Of a stretch of 64,000 nt of DNA, positions 44,781 to 55,799 are shown in pieces. The notes below the pieces were generated by a model, which saw only the letters and a program-made list of their open reading frames with translations, did not search any database and was not told where the DNA came from. Within the stretch, counting starts at the first letter, position 1; the number at the start of each line of letters is the position of its first letter. The translations under genes were made by a program, and so were the position numbers. This DNA comes from Culex pipiens pallens. Lineage: Eukaryota > Arthropoda > Insecta > Diptera > Culicidae. The DNA is taken from NCBI RefSeq assembly GCF_016801865.2, contig NC_068938.1, forward strand, positions 77,217,316 to 77,281,315, written 5' to 3'.

Positions 44781-45179
44781 CTTTCCGTGCATGTTACAAA
44801 AAAATTTACAGTCAGGTAACGGAAAATGGGAGAGTTTTTAAAACTTTTTGAGTGTTTTTTTCGATGAAAAATACGTTTTTCCGAATTTTGAGTACGCCAT
44901 TAAATCGGGCGTCTAATTTTACATAAAAATCCCTTCGACACCAAATTTCTATCTCATCACCATTGCAGGCTGCAAATTATTGAAAAACACCTCTTTTTTC
45001 GCATGTTCAAAGATGGAAGGGGTCGTACCGCCAATCTGTCACGAGATATCAAAAAACGGACCTCGGATTCGTGATCAGGGACAAAAGTTACCCCTTAGGA
45101 CAAAGTTTCACGTAAATCGAAGAGGGGTCGGGGCAACTTTTCCCGATTTCGTGTGAGTTGGTAGAGAATTACGCAAATA

Positions 45180-46500
45180 CAAAAATTAAAATTAATAAAA
45201 AAAGACCGCTTTATAGAGAGTTGCTTAGAATAAAAACGTGTTCTGAAGCTGTTGGAATTTTTTTTTATTTTAAATCATTTTTTTTGTTTTTTTTTTCCAA
45301 ATTTTTCCATTAGTTAGTTACATGGTTTTCAAAAAGTCGGTTCTGTATCAATATATAATTATTTAGAAAACAACTGTTTGTTCTTATATTTTTCAAAAAT
45401 GTACGAACACGAAAAATTTTGTGAACAGAAATCTTAAAAATCACTAAAACATTGAAACAATGTACATCTACAAAAAATCACATAATAATATCTTAAAATT
45501 AATTTACATCAGAGTTTTTGTAAAAATAATAAGGCCATTGCAAATTTTGTTTCAAGTTCGTTTCCCCCGCCTCTAAAAACTTCCCAAAAATTGGGGTTGC
45601 CACCCCACCCTCAAATTATTATCGCTGAAAATTTAAATATTTATTGAAAAAACTTGTACTGAAAACTGATTGTAAACTATTTTAAAAACAACATAAAACG
45701 TTTTTTTTTGTTTTTATCAGATAGGACAATTTTTGACCGTTTGCTTATTTAGTATTTTGGGACCACTGATCGAAAAAAAAAAAACATAAAACATACAATT
45801 TAGTTTTCATAAATTCTTTGATATTTTGCAAATTTTCGGTAGTAGCATAACTGTGATAAGCGCATTTTGTGAAAAATGGGCTTTAATTTTTTTCAGGGGT
45901 ATTCCAATTGCGGAACATTATCGTACCATGTGTGATTGGTAACAATGGGTTATAAATTTAAAATCATTAAATTTTGACCATGAAACTTGTCAATTTCAAT
46001 ACATTTTTTACATTTAAATTTTGTTTTTACTTTTCATTAACGAACTATCTAAAATGTATTATCAAACAATGTTCTTTGTCTTACTAGTTATGTCTGTAAC
46101 ATAATCACCTACAACTATTGTTTTGAAATTGTTCATTAGCTCTTCAGTTTAAACAAAGCGCGTTAATCAGAAGTAAAACCACCAATTTGTGCTATGTATT
46201 ATTAACAAAATAAGTGTTCTTCTTCCAATGTTTTTTTAACACCTAATCATATGGATGACGAAAAAAAATTTCAAATCTTCTGTAAATTTATCAAGCTGTT
46301 GGAAAGCTTATCTTTTTTTTCAAATGTTGTTATTATTTTTAATTTTGAATGCTGATCTGCTTTGAATTTTTAATATAATAAATAGCTTTCCTTTTCGATT
46401 CAAACTTGTAGTTATAATTTTAATGCAAATTATTCTATTTTTAACCTATGTAATCCATCAAGAGAAGAATTAAAAATACCTATCAACATCAAATTTATTA
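45180..46500. other. Very AT-rich stretch, no feature recognised
   Basis: It has long T and A runs with no frame of interest and no repeat ends that I can place. Confidence 0.4.
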
Positions 46501-47577
46501 GACTTGAAATCAAAGTTTCCCTTCACGGTTCATCGGCAATATTTGTGGCGACATTAAATCGTGACTCGTGGCACTCGAGCACACTAAACTTGCCCGGGCA
46601 GTGCTGTGGCAAAACGGAAGTATCAACCAGTTCCCACCCACCAACCCCCTACAGTGTGGACCACAGTTGGGCCGGCGTCGGTGGGTGGTAAATTGGAAGC
46701 TGTTATCGATATTTTCACGCTTCGCCTAGCTTCCAATTTGGTGTGCGGTGATCGTTCGAGGGGTGGTGATTTTTCATTCCCAGCGTGGGTTGGTCTGTGT
46801 GTTTGTGTTTTTGCGTGCTTTGTGGGGTTTTTGATTTTTCAAGTTGTAATAATTACCCGTTCGTAGTGGCCATTAAATGGACATTATTGAATTTAGCCAC
46901 TGGAGTGCAAAGTTTTTGCACACAAACTTGCCGGATAGGATGCTCCGTCCTTCCAGCAGTCGTAGCAACTGTCGTTGTGCATCTATGTTGGTAGAGGGAC
47001 ACAAAAACTGGGTGTGGACGATAATTGTTTACTCAGGTACTTGTAGTCTGAGTAAACAGATAAAAACAAGCAGCTATGTACACAGCAAGGACCCTTCTCT
47101 GGATGGTGGTGTTGGTTTGGAAGGAGGGAGAATTTTCCTTCTGCTCTCTAAAAGTGTTGGTTTGCATATCCAGGTTAGTGGACATGGCACCAGCAGCAGA
47201 AATTTACCAGATGATGGTTTTGGGGAAAAAAAAAGGTAAACCAATTTGTTATCTGTTGGAAACAGTGGAAATCTTTTACGTAATGACTCGTAGATTACGA
47301 TAGACAACTGTGAAAGTAAGCAATTATGCAATTAATGTTTATTTTTATCTTTCAAACGTTATTTCTCAAAATCCGTAATTTGTTATCCACTAATGCGGTG
47401 ATGGAATATTTAGAATATAAATGTGGTGATAAAACAATGAATCAATTTTTCAAATTTGACCAGGCTATAAAGGAAAGAAGAAAAACGAGAAATAAATATT
47501 TTATTCAGGATTAATTTATCCAAAGTTTGCATAGAATGCTTCTGATAATCGAAAAATGAGTAAAATAGAACAACAAA
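46501..47577. other. Unique-looking GC-richer stretch, no gene recognised
   Basis: Plus-strand frames of 86 and 120 codons (46606-46866 and 46877-47239) overlap others. The first has a hydrophobic C-terminus, but nothing identifies it. It could be part of a long intron. Confidence 0.35.
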
Positions 47578-48097
47578 TAGGGGAAAGTGGGGCAAGTTTA
47601 GCAAGCTAAAGAAAAGCTTGTTAAACCCCATTAAGAACGTACATAAATCAGTCAGATTTTTTTGATGATCATCTTATTCCAGGACTTGACTAAGACTTTG
47701 ATAGAACAAGTTTCTAGAAAATCTTGTTTTTACTGTTAAAAAGTTGGTTTGAAAATGATTGATTTTCCGTAAGTTGTAGTCAACCCATTGGGGCAAGAGG
47801 AACAATGCATGAAACAACATGTTAATTTGATACATCAGATTAGAATGTATTTGAAACGCTTCTTTAATTTTCAAGATTAAATAATAATATTTTATTGAAA
47901 ATTTGATAATTTTTACGAAAAAAAAATTCAAATCAAAACAAATTACTTAGATGAGAATCATAAATTTTTCATAAAATCACTTTATCTTGTATGGACAATT
48001 TTTAATAACAATTGTTTATAAGTTTTTAAGAACATTCATTTTATCAAAATGCCATTTTGCCAAGATCAGTAGGGACAAAACCAATAACTTGCACATA

Positions 48098-48782
48098 TTT
48101 TAAAGAATGATTCATCTTTTGGTTAATTTTGTTGAGAGTGTATCATATGGATTTTAAGCAGTGATCCCCGTGCACCGCGTTCAACCGCGTTCTCTGCTTG
48201 TTGTACTCGATCAAACACCAGCATCGCGTGTGCACGCGTACAAGCAAACCTAAACTCAGCCGTGTACAGGCTGTACCCGTACATGAACCTCAAGTTTAAA
48301 CCGAACCTTGCACCTCGGGTACAAACCTCGTGCAGGCCGACGACGCAGAAGAGAGACAAAAAAAATAGACAAAAATTTGGTGTTTCATTCTCCGCTGCAG
48401 TCACACTACAGTGTTTGCCGCAGAGAGAGTGAGAAACAGTAATTTTTTCGTCTCTTTATACGCTCTTCGCTCGCACAGCGTTGTACCCGAGGTGTGCACC
48501 ACAAGTTTACACCGCGTGTAAACTTGAGTGTGCCGTGCGGGGAGAACTCGAACATGGTTGCCTGGTGTGTTTGAGGTTCATTTGCACTGAAAACTTGTAC
48601 GGCGTGTACGGCGTGCGTGCGTTTCGGGAAGACTGATTTTAAGTATGGAAAAAATACGACACATTTCATTGTGAAATAAATACATAAATTTCACAAAAAA
48701 ATATGTCGTATTTTTTCCATACTTAAAATCTATATGGTACACTCTCAACAAAATTAACCAAAAGATGAATCATTCTTTAAAA
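48098..48782. mobile_element. Foldback MITE (middle level), TA-flanked
   Basis: The ends TTTTAAAGAATGATTCATC are inverted, and TA lies at 48096-48097 and 48783-48784. Removing the hAT at 48159-48635 restores arms of roughly 100 bp each around a short loop near 48685. The original element was about 200 bp and almost wholly palindromic. Confidence 0.85.
48159..48635. mobile_element. 477-bp non-autonomous hAT element (innermost level)
   Basis: A perfect 8-bp duplication ATTTTAAG is at 48151-48158 and 48636-48643. The ends are CAGTGATCCCCG on the left and CAGTCTTCCCG from the right. It is much more GC-rich than its surroundings, with repeated GTGTAC/GTACAC and CCCGAGGTG/CACCTCGGG motifs in both orientations. 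The frames on the minus strand show no transposase. Confidence 0.88.
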
Positions 48783-49035
48783 TAGGTGTCCCGAATTTAA
48801 AAACTAAACTTTACTCTTATTTTGGGCTTTTTAAATGTTATTAGAAAACAAAGGATTTGAAAAAAAAAACACCATTCAATCTTGTGTACCGTGGCGTTTA
48901 CGTCGTTTTGGCGGAAATGTGGTAGTATAATCAACTAAAGGCATTGCTAGGAAATATTGGCAATTGTAAGAATAACGAGCGTACGAGCAATTGTTCCTCT
49001 TGCCTCGAATGGTCGTCTTGCCCCACTTTCCTCTA

Positions 49036-51650
49036 CTTTTATATTTGTTTATTTGACAAAATAAATTATTTTAATTTTTTCAGGTACGCGGAACAGAATC
49101 CCGACTTATTTATTTAATCTTTCTATTACAAAAACTGGAATTTGTCATAATTTAACCTCCTTAGATTTTTTAATATAATAGATTATCAAAAGTGCCAAAT
49201 TTCTTGCATGATAAACGTTTTCATTTGGGCCTTATTGTGAGTTATTGAAGAAATAATTATCTTCGAAAAAAAAATGCTTTATAAATTGTTATAGCAAAAG
49301 ATGCACTTTATCAACATTCTACAACATAACTTTTCGATTGCAACGTAAATCTTTCATGCAGAAAGGATTTTTGGAAAATGTTTCAAGCTTTTTTTTTCAA
49401 AACCATTCAAGCGAATCATTATATCTACAAAAAATATAACTTGGCTAACATAAGAACGCACTAAAGCTCAAAAGTTGTCACATTTGGTAGACTTAAATAA
49501 ACATAAAAAAGAAATATAAAAAAGATTTTCCCCAAGTTTTCTTAAAAGTCCTATTCAAACCTACAATTTTATTGAAGATACCAAATAAATTAGAAAAAAT
49601 CCCAGCTCAAGATACGGATTTTTAAAAATGTTATAGCACTTTTGTATGAACAGCCCCCAAATTTTCATGGAGAAATTAATGGTGCATAAATGACATAAGG
49701 AATCGATGAAAAAATATTCACTCGAAGCAAAAAAAAAAAAAAATATGCTAAATTATAAATCACGAAATATATATTGTATTTACCTGGCTTGAGAATTGCT
49801 TTTTAAGAATGTTAGTTTTTATTTATTCATTTTGTTTTTTATTATTTTTTTTGGAAAATGCAAAACTTATTTAAATTTCACCTACTTCCTCCTTCAAAAT
49901 TTCTCTAAAAATAAGGAGACAAAAATAATCATTGCTGAAAATTTAAATTTTCATTGTAAAAACGTGTGCAATATGATTTTTCTTATGAATTTTAAATCAA
50001 ATAGGACACCTATAACTTTTTTTCAAATTCGAAATTATTAGTCAACAGATAAGAAAAGATAAACAAGTTTAAAAAAAAATGTTTTATTGATATTTTGCAG
50101 TTTTTATACTTTTGCAAATGTGTTACTTTTTGCAAAGATCAAATGTAAAACTATTGTTTATGAGTTTTGTTTTGGGCAATGTTCCATTAAAATCAAGCGA
50201 TACATAAAAAAATATTTTTTTACAAATAAATTTGAAATGTTTCCTGCTGATTCGAATAATATTTCATGAGGATCATACAATTATTGAGCGTGTATGATCG
50301 GAGTCACTGAAATCTTTAAATTATGCATCATAAGTTGAAATTATTTTCACTAGATTTAATAAAAAATCATTATTGAAAATGAGGACCAGTATAAAAATTC
50401 AAAAAGAATGCTTTAAACTATTCAAATTGTCTTGCTCGTCGCGCTCTTAAGCAGTGTGCAGTGATTGTGTGCGATGTTCCAACCGAAGTTTTCAATAGCC
50501 TCCACGTCGTTATTCCGGCTTCAGAATCAATTCCAAAGCTATTCCGGGCAACCACCCAGGCCGAACACACACACACACTCGTACCAAATCCGCACATTTA
50601 TCTGGTGATTGTGTGGCACAAGAAAACACTCACTGCCTCCGAGGGGTGAGAGGACAAGGGGGTGGTCGGTGAAATTGTACAAGTTTTTCATTTCAATAAC
50701 CAGATAAAAATGGAAATTGTGGAAACTGTTGAAGCTGGCCGAGCCGGCCAAAACCGGGCCTGGCCCGGTAAGGACGGGGAGTCGGGGTTTGAGGTTGAGG
50801 TGGAACAGGTTGCGGGCGAGGGTGTGTGCCAGTGTGAGTGAGTGTCGAGGGATGAGAGAACAAAGTCTCGGTAGTATCTGTGTGAGAGTATATTGGTGCA
50901 GGCCGTTGAATTTCCCAGGGTTTGAAGGATGCTGTGGCTGGGATTCACATTTTAGTGAAGCTGGTGGTGGTGGGAATTGGGGTAAGAGTGGAAAACAGAT
51001 CAATATCTGAATGGAAGGGATGCCCGTGCGTGTGTTGGTCTGTGTTGGTGTCAGTCATTGTGCCTGACGAGAAAACGCGCGAGTTCGTTCGCGGGAGGAT
51101 TTTAGGATGAATGGATGCTAGCTGCTGTGTGAGTTCTGATGTTACAGGATCTAATTTAGGGTTATGTTTTGAATTCCTATGGAGAAATTTGTATCTCATT
51201 TCGACCCTGGCGAAGCAATGAATATGGTACACTGTGATTAAACATAACTGGATTATAATTTTAGGTGTTAATCTAAATTTAACCAAAATTGAAGCAAGAC
51301 ACTTTGTTTTTGCAACTTTTGAAATTTAGTTTAAAGTCAAATATCTAAATAATGTTTCAAATTTGAATACATTGATTATCGAAAAAATCATCAGTTAAAG
51401 TGTTTGAATTTTAATGTATTTTCCAATCTTTCCGTCTTTTAAATAGTTGAGGACAGAAAATGACAATTGGTTGAAATTTACTCCAATTAACAAAACCGAA
51501 AATTAGCAAAAAAAGTGCAAAAGCTTTTTATAAAAAATTTCATACACTATAAACATTCAAATCATGTAAGGCCTCTGCAAAAACTTTTGTAAGATGTTAA
51601 TGTGTTTCACAAATATGAACCATTTTTTTTGTAGGGGGGTGACATAAACT
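49036..51650. other. AT-rich relics, then a unique GC-richer patch
   Basis: 49560-49700 resembles family A text in reverse (gaagataccaaat, aagatacggattttt). 50410-51130 is GC-richer, with overlapping frames up to 154 codons on both strands, none recognisable. No gene is called. Confidence 0.35.
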
Positions 51651-51655
51651 TAAAA

Positions 51656-53004
51656 AACGTTACTTAATCCACCCTTAGGTGGTTGGTGCCTTCCTCACAT
51701 TAAGAGGGTACCCGAGCAGACGGAAATAACTTGAGAATAACATTTTTTGATATTTGAAAATACTAGGCCAATAACATTTTATGTTGTTTATAACAAGATT
51801 TGTTATTCGTCGTTATGATTTTTTTGTTATTGGATTGTTATTGTAATAACAGACTAATAACATTTTTAGTTATTCTTCGAACAAATCTTTGTTATTATTT
51901 TTTGTTATTTTAACAACTAATCCGATCATCCTAATAACAGTTGGAGTTATTCTTCTATAACAAAAAATGTTATTCCCAAGTTGTTTTGGCTTTCAACCAA
52001 TATCAGACCAATAACAAATTTTGTTATGATAACATAAACTGTTATTAAACCCTTATGCAAAAATGGATTTTTCAAGAAGATTCCATAACACTTTCTGTTA
52101 TTTTAACATTATTTGTTATTGAAATGGCATGAATTTTATTATTACCGTCTGCCCGGGTAATGTCATCCAAAATAGATACAAAAGGGCGGATCAGTTTTCT
52201 ATCAACTTGATTCATTATTCATACCATCAGATTGGGTAGTCAGATATTCATAATTCAGGGCTCTTATGTGCTTATAACTTTTGATAGGGTTGCCAGATCT
52301 GCAATCTATTGAACTCGTTGGAAAGGTCTTTCGATTACCTATCCAACGATCAGTCGCATGATAGATCCCGACAACGTTTTCATCAATCAATATATATGAG
52401 ACCCGCCTGAAAAAAGTTCATGAATAACACTTAAGTGCTTATAACTTTTGATAGGGTTGTCAGATCTGCAATCTATTAAATTCGTTGGAAAGGTCTTTTG
52501 ATTACCTATCCAACGACAGGTCGCATGATAGATCCGGACAACATTTTCATCAAAATATATGAGATCCGGCCTCTTAAAAATTTCATAAATAACACTTAAG
52601 TGCTTATAACTTTTGATAGGGTTGTCAGATCTGCAATCTATTGAACTCGTTGGAAAGGGTTTACCTATCCAACGACAAGTCGCATGGTAGATCCGGACAA
52701 CGTTTTCATCGAAATATATGAGATCCGGCCTCTAAAAGGTTAATAAATAACACTTAAATGATTATAAAAAAAAATGTTTTTTTAGCATAACTTTTGAAGT
52801 ATTTAACCAAACTTTATAATTTTCAATAGCGACTTATGGGACCCAAATGAGATTCGGATCGAATGAGACCAAAACGGTCCAAATCGGTTCAGCCAGTGCC
52901 GAGATAATCCAGTGCAAATTTTGTTGATCAACATCCCACCACACACACAGACATTTGCTCAGAATTTGATTCTGAGTCGATATGTATACATGAAGGTGGG
53001 TCTA
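51656..53004 (+). mobile_element. Hairpin-ended family with 164-bp monomers, copy 3 (3' truncated)
   Basis: It starts AACGTTACTTAATCCACCC with the CCACCCTTAGGTGG hairpin. Monomer phase marks (AATAACACTTAA) are at 52423, 52588 and 52746. It ends after 'gaaggtgggtct', so the GCCTTCC hairpin end is missing. The MITE at 51711-52157 is inserted near the start. Confidence 0.75.
51711..52157 (-). mobile_element. 447-bp MITE rich in ATAACA/TGTTAT, copy 2
   Basis: TA lies on each side (51709-51710 and 52158-52159). The ends CCCGAGCAGACGG and CCCGGGCAGACGG (from the right) are inverted. It matches 21655-22101 in reverse orientation and has identical length. Confidence 0.88.
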
Positions 53005-53009
53005 GGCAA

Positions 53010-55330
53010 CATTATATCAAACAAAACAATGTAAATGCGCCGAAGCCGAATTGTAAACAAAGTGTCCTGCTCGTTCCTAACGTTAACATCCACTGACGTG
53101 AGCAGCAATTGTTTTGCTTGAAATGTAACGGAGTAGTTTTTTTAGTGCAACTTCACGGAAAAATCGTTGCTAAAGGATTTCCAACACTTATTTTTCCAAT
53201 TTCAGTAACATTTCTTTGTGCAAAATAAGTTTCAGGTCCTGCCCATAAAATATGGAGCGTTATCACATTCAAATTAATATGGATTACCAGTTTTTTTGCC
53301 TTCTTTACAGTTTTTTACTCAAATTTGTTTAATTTATAACTCATTTCCAAAAATCGTCACTTGTGTTCTATCTGGTAACACGTCTGCTGTAAACAGATAG
53401 GGCGTGTCACAAGATAGCGCACAAGCGACGAAATGTTTAACCTTTTTTTTTCATTTCCAATCACATTCAAACGTATGAAATTGTTTCAATGAGATTAATT
53501 AAATTAATTATTTTTTTGTAAATAAACAAAAAGGTTAACGAAAAACTAATATTTTAAAACCCAGCCCTTAAATTTTCTAAAGCTTTAAGAGTTCTTCTTT
53601 ACAATGCTTTTAAATGATTAAAAATTGTTTGAAAAATTGCCAGTCTAAAAAAATCACATCACGGGCCTCATTTGGATCGCGGGTCATACTTTGGTCACTC
53701 CTGCAATACACTTCTGACATCATCTCAATATCAGACAAACCTAAGGATCTATAAATTCATGATGAATATGTTTAAAATTAAACTTCTGACATGCAATCTA
53801 TAGGCCTTTTATTTAGTGTAGTCGACAAGTTGATTTGTTCTAAAAATGTTTTGAACTGTTTTTTTTTACCTATGCGTTTCCAATTAAAAAAAAACATGTT
53901 ATTATTTTTTTTCTCTTATGGAATTGGATGACTGTAACACAATTTTATAAATCTTTTCATTAAAGATTTTGCTTTTATGAAAAACAAGCTCAATTTTGTC
54001 GGGTTTCAACATTTCACGATTTAATAAAAAATCAGCTTTTGGCAGCTGTTTTTTTTTTAAATATTGGAATGTTGAAATATGATAAAAATTGAGCCTATTG
54101 AGTCCTTGTCTAGAATTTTGATCAAAGTTTGACAGGTTTCTTCACAAAAATAGTTTTTTAATATTCTAGAATCTATATATTTTTGATCAATTTGGTAGAT
54201 TTCACAATTCGGGGGAAAAAATAGTGCCGTGTAGAATTAATTTACCCTTTAGATTTATTTTACTTGTTCATTATATTTTTTTTTCTTATATATTTTTTAG
54301 CATTGATATTTTTTTTTTACTTCGTTTTTAGATGTAAAATTGAATTTGGAATTCAAAAGAATATCAAATAAATCAATAAATCGAATAACAACAAAAATAA
54401 AATTAGGTTTTTTGTCAAAAATAGTACTTAACTTTCAAATGCCGACCAGTAACTATATAAATCCGATGTTTAATGCCAAAAATGAAACTTAAGTTGATTT
54501 CTGATCTATACAGTAACAATATAATAAAAATTTCAAGTTTAAGACTTACCCTTGAAAAAGGGCTAAGCATTTTAAATTCAGATCTCTAACAACTAAAAGA
54601 GGCCCCTACAACAGGACAAAATAAAAAATAGCTATAAATAGTGAATTTTTACAATTATGTATATTTTTTTTATTAAAATAAAATTCCAATGTTTTTGTCT
54701 TCCTCTTTTAAATATTTATTATAAATCGTAAACAAAACTAAGAAATATTTTAAATATCTTATTATTTGAATCATTTTTTTGCCTACAAAGCCAAAGCATT
54801 AATACAATCATATAAAAAATAAGGCAATGCGAATTGATTGCATGATTGTGATGTGTTAAAATTCGGTAAAGAAAATTTCTCTACAAGTCTAAAAAGGATG
54901 AGTTAATTAATTGTAATGGAAAATTCTATTATTTCTCTCAGCAGATTTAAATTGTTGAACGCTGTCAACAGTCAAAATTACAGCACACTTGGCCGTATCT
55001 GTCGTTTATTTTTTATTTTTTGCAAAAGTGCAAGTATATCAGTTATCTTGAAATTCATTCTTTGAACTTAAATATTTCTTAATATTCCATGCAAGAAAGA
55101 ACAGTGACTTGTTCTTCATCGAATTTTTCTCTCAGTGAATACTCTCTGTGTAGTGAGAACTCTCTTGGGTCAAAATCCTCGAAAAATGCTAAGTAATTTT
55201 TAGTATAACTTAATATTCCAATCGCTTTTATTCAGGATCAGATAATCTGAGGTATTTTCTATACATGTGAGGGAGTTGAAAATGTTTCTTCAACTCCAAC
55301 TTTGGATTCTCAAATAGTCTTATCATCTAC
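53010..55330. other. AT-rich stretch with one small palindrome
   Basis: Around 53362-53427 'cttgtgttctatctggtaac' pairs with 'gtgtcacaagatagcgcaca'. This is probably the core of an old foldback element. No gene is recognised in the rest. Confidence 0.4.
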
Positions 55331-55333
55331 TTA

Positions 55334-55795
55334 GGCCGATGCAAATATTTAAAAAAGTTTTTGTCCCTCAGCCCTGGCCGAGGTCAAGGGGGGGGCAAAA
55401 AAATAAAAAAATATAAAATTTTTAATAACAAGCCATAGTCTTCACATTTAAATGAAAAAAGTGTTTTAAAATGCATTTTACACTAGTTCAGTTGTTTTGC
55501 AATCATTAGTTTTCAAAAAATCTAAGATCTGACAAAAACAAAAATTGTATCGAAAAAAAAAGATTTTGCATCGAAAATTTTCAAAAAATCTTAAGATTTT
55601 TTAATAAACCCAAACATGCTAAAAATGATTTTAAACGCAGGAGAATGTATTTTAATTTGATTTCAGTTGGTTGCACTTGAATTTTCATTGAAATTTTGAA
55701 GTTTATTGTAAAAATATTTTTTTTGCCCCCTGATTTTTCGGGCCAATTTTGAAGGGGGGGGGTGACAAAAACTTTTAAAAATATTTGTACCAGCC
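55334..55795. mobile_element. 462-bp Harbinger-like MITE with G/C runs
   Basis: The inverted ends are GGCCGATGCAAATATTT and GGCTGGTACAAATATTT (from the right). A 3-bp duplication TTA flanks it (55331-55333 and 55796-55798). Runs of eight G (about 55389-55396 and 55754-55762) lie just inside, as in the element at 621-2514, but the TIR sequences differ. Confidence 0.7.
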
Positions 55796-55799
55796 TTAT

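Larger units (their letters stand above)
41828..44789. mobile_element. 2.96-kb element bounded by CACGGAAAG repeats, holding tandem arrays
   Basis: CACGGAAAG at 41828-41836 and its complement CTTTCCGTG at 44781-44789 bound sequence absent from the other family D copies. CA flanks both sides. Near both ends are 'ttagctgg'-type motifs in opposite orientation. The interior has a promoter-like segment (about 42110-42325), two tandem arrays (42620-43950) and diverged repeats (43985-44780). No transposase frame is seen. Confidence 0.6.
41283..45172. mobile_element. Family D copy 3, with large central palindrome and a 3-kb insertion
   Basis: 41287-41515 and about 41580-41827 are inverted copies (cattttatgggaaatttaat and its complement, tagaacattgttaca-type text) around a short centre. 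The right arm continues at 44790-45172 and ends with the complement of GTAATTCTCTACCAACTC. This matches the right arm of copy 1. The left terminal arm is missing where it meets family A copy C. Confidence 0.7.
47580..49033. mobile_element. TA-flanked element (GGGGAAAGTGGGGCAAG ends), outer level of nest
   Basis: The left end is GGGGAAAGTGGGGCAAG. The right end read inward is GAGGAAAGTGGGGCAAG. TA lies at 47578-47579 and 49034-49035. Without the nested foldback element it is about 0.77 kb. It is non-coding. Confidence 0.8.

Noticed and set aside
50539..51003. 154-codon minus-strand Pro/Ser-rich frame
   Set aside because: GC-rich patch with open frames on both strands. No recognisable protein.
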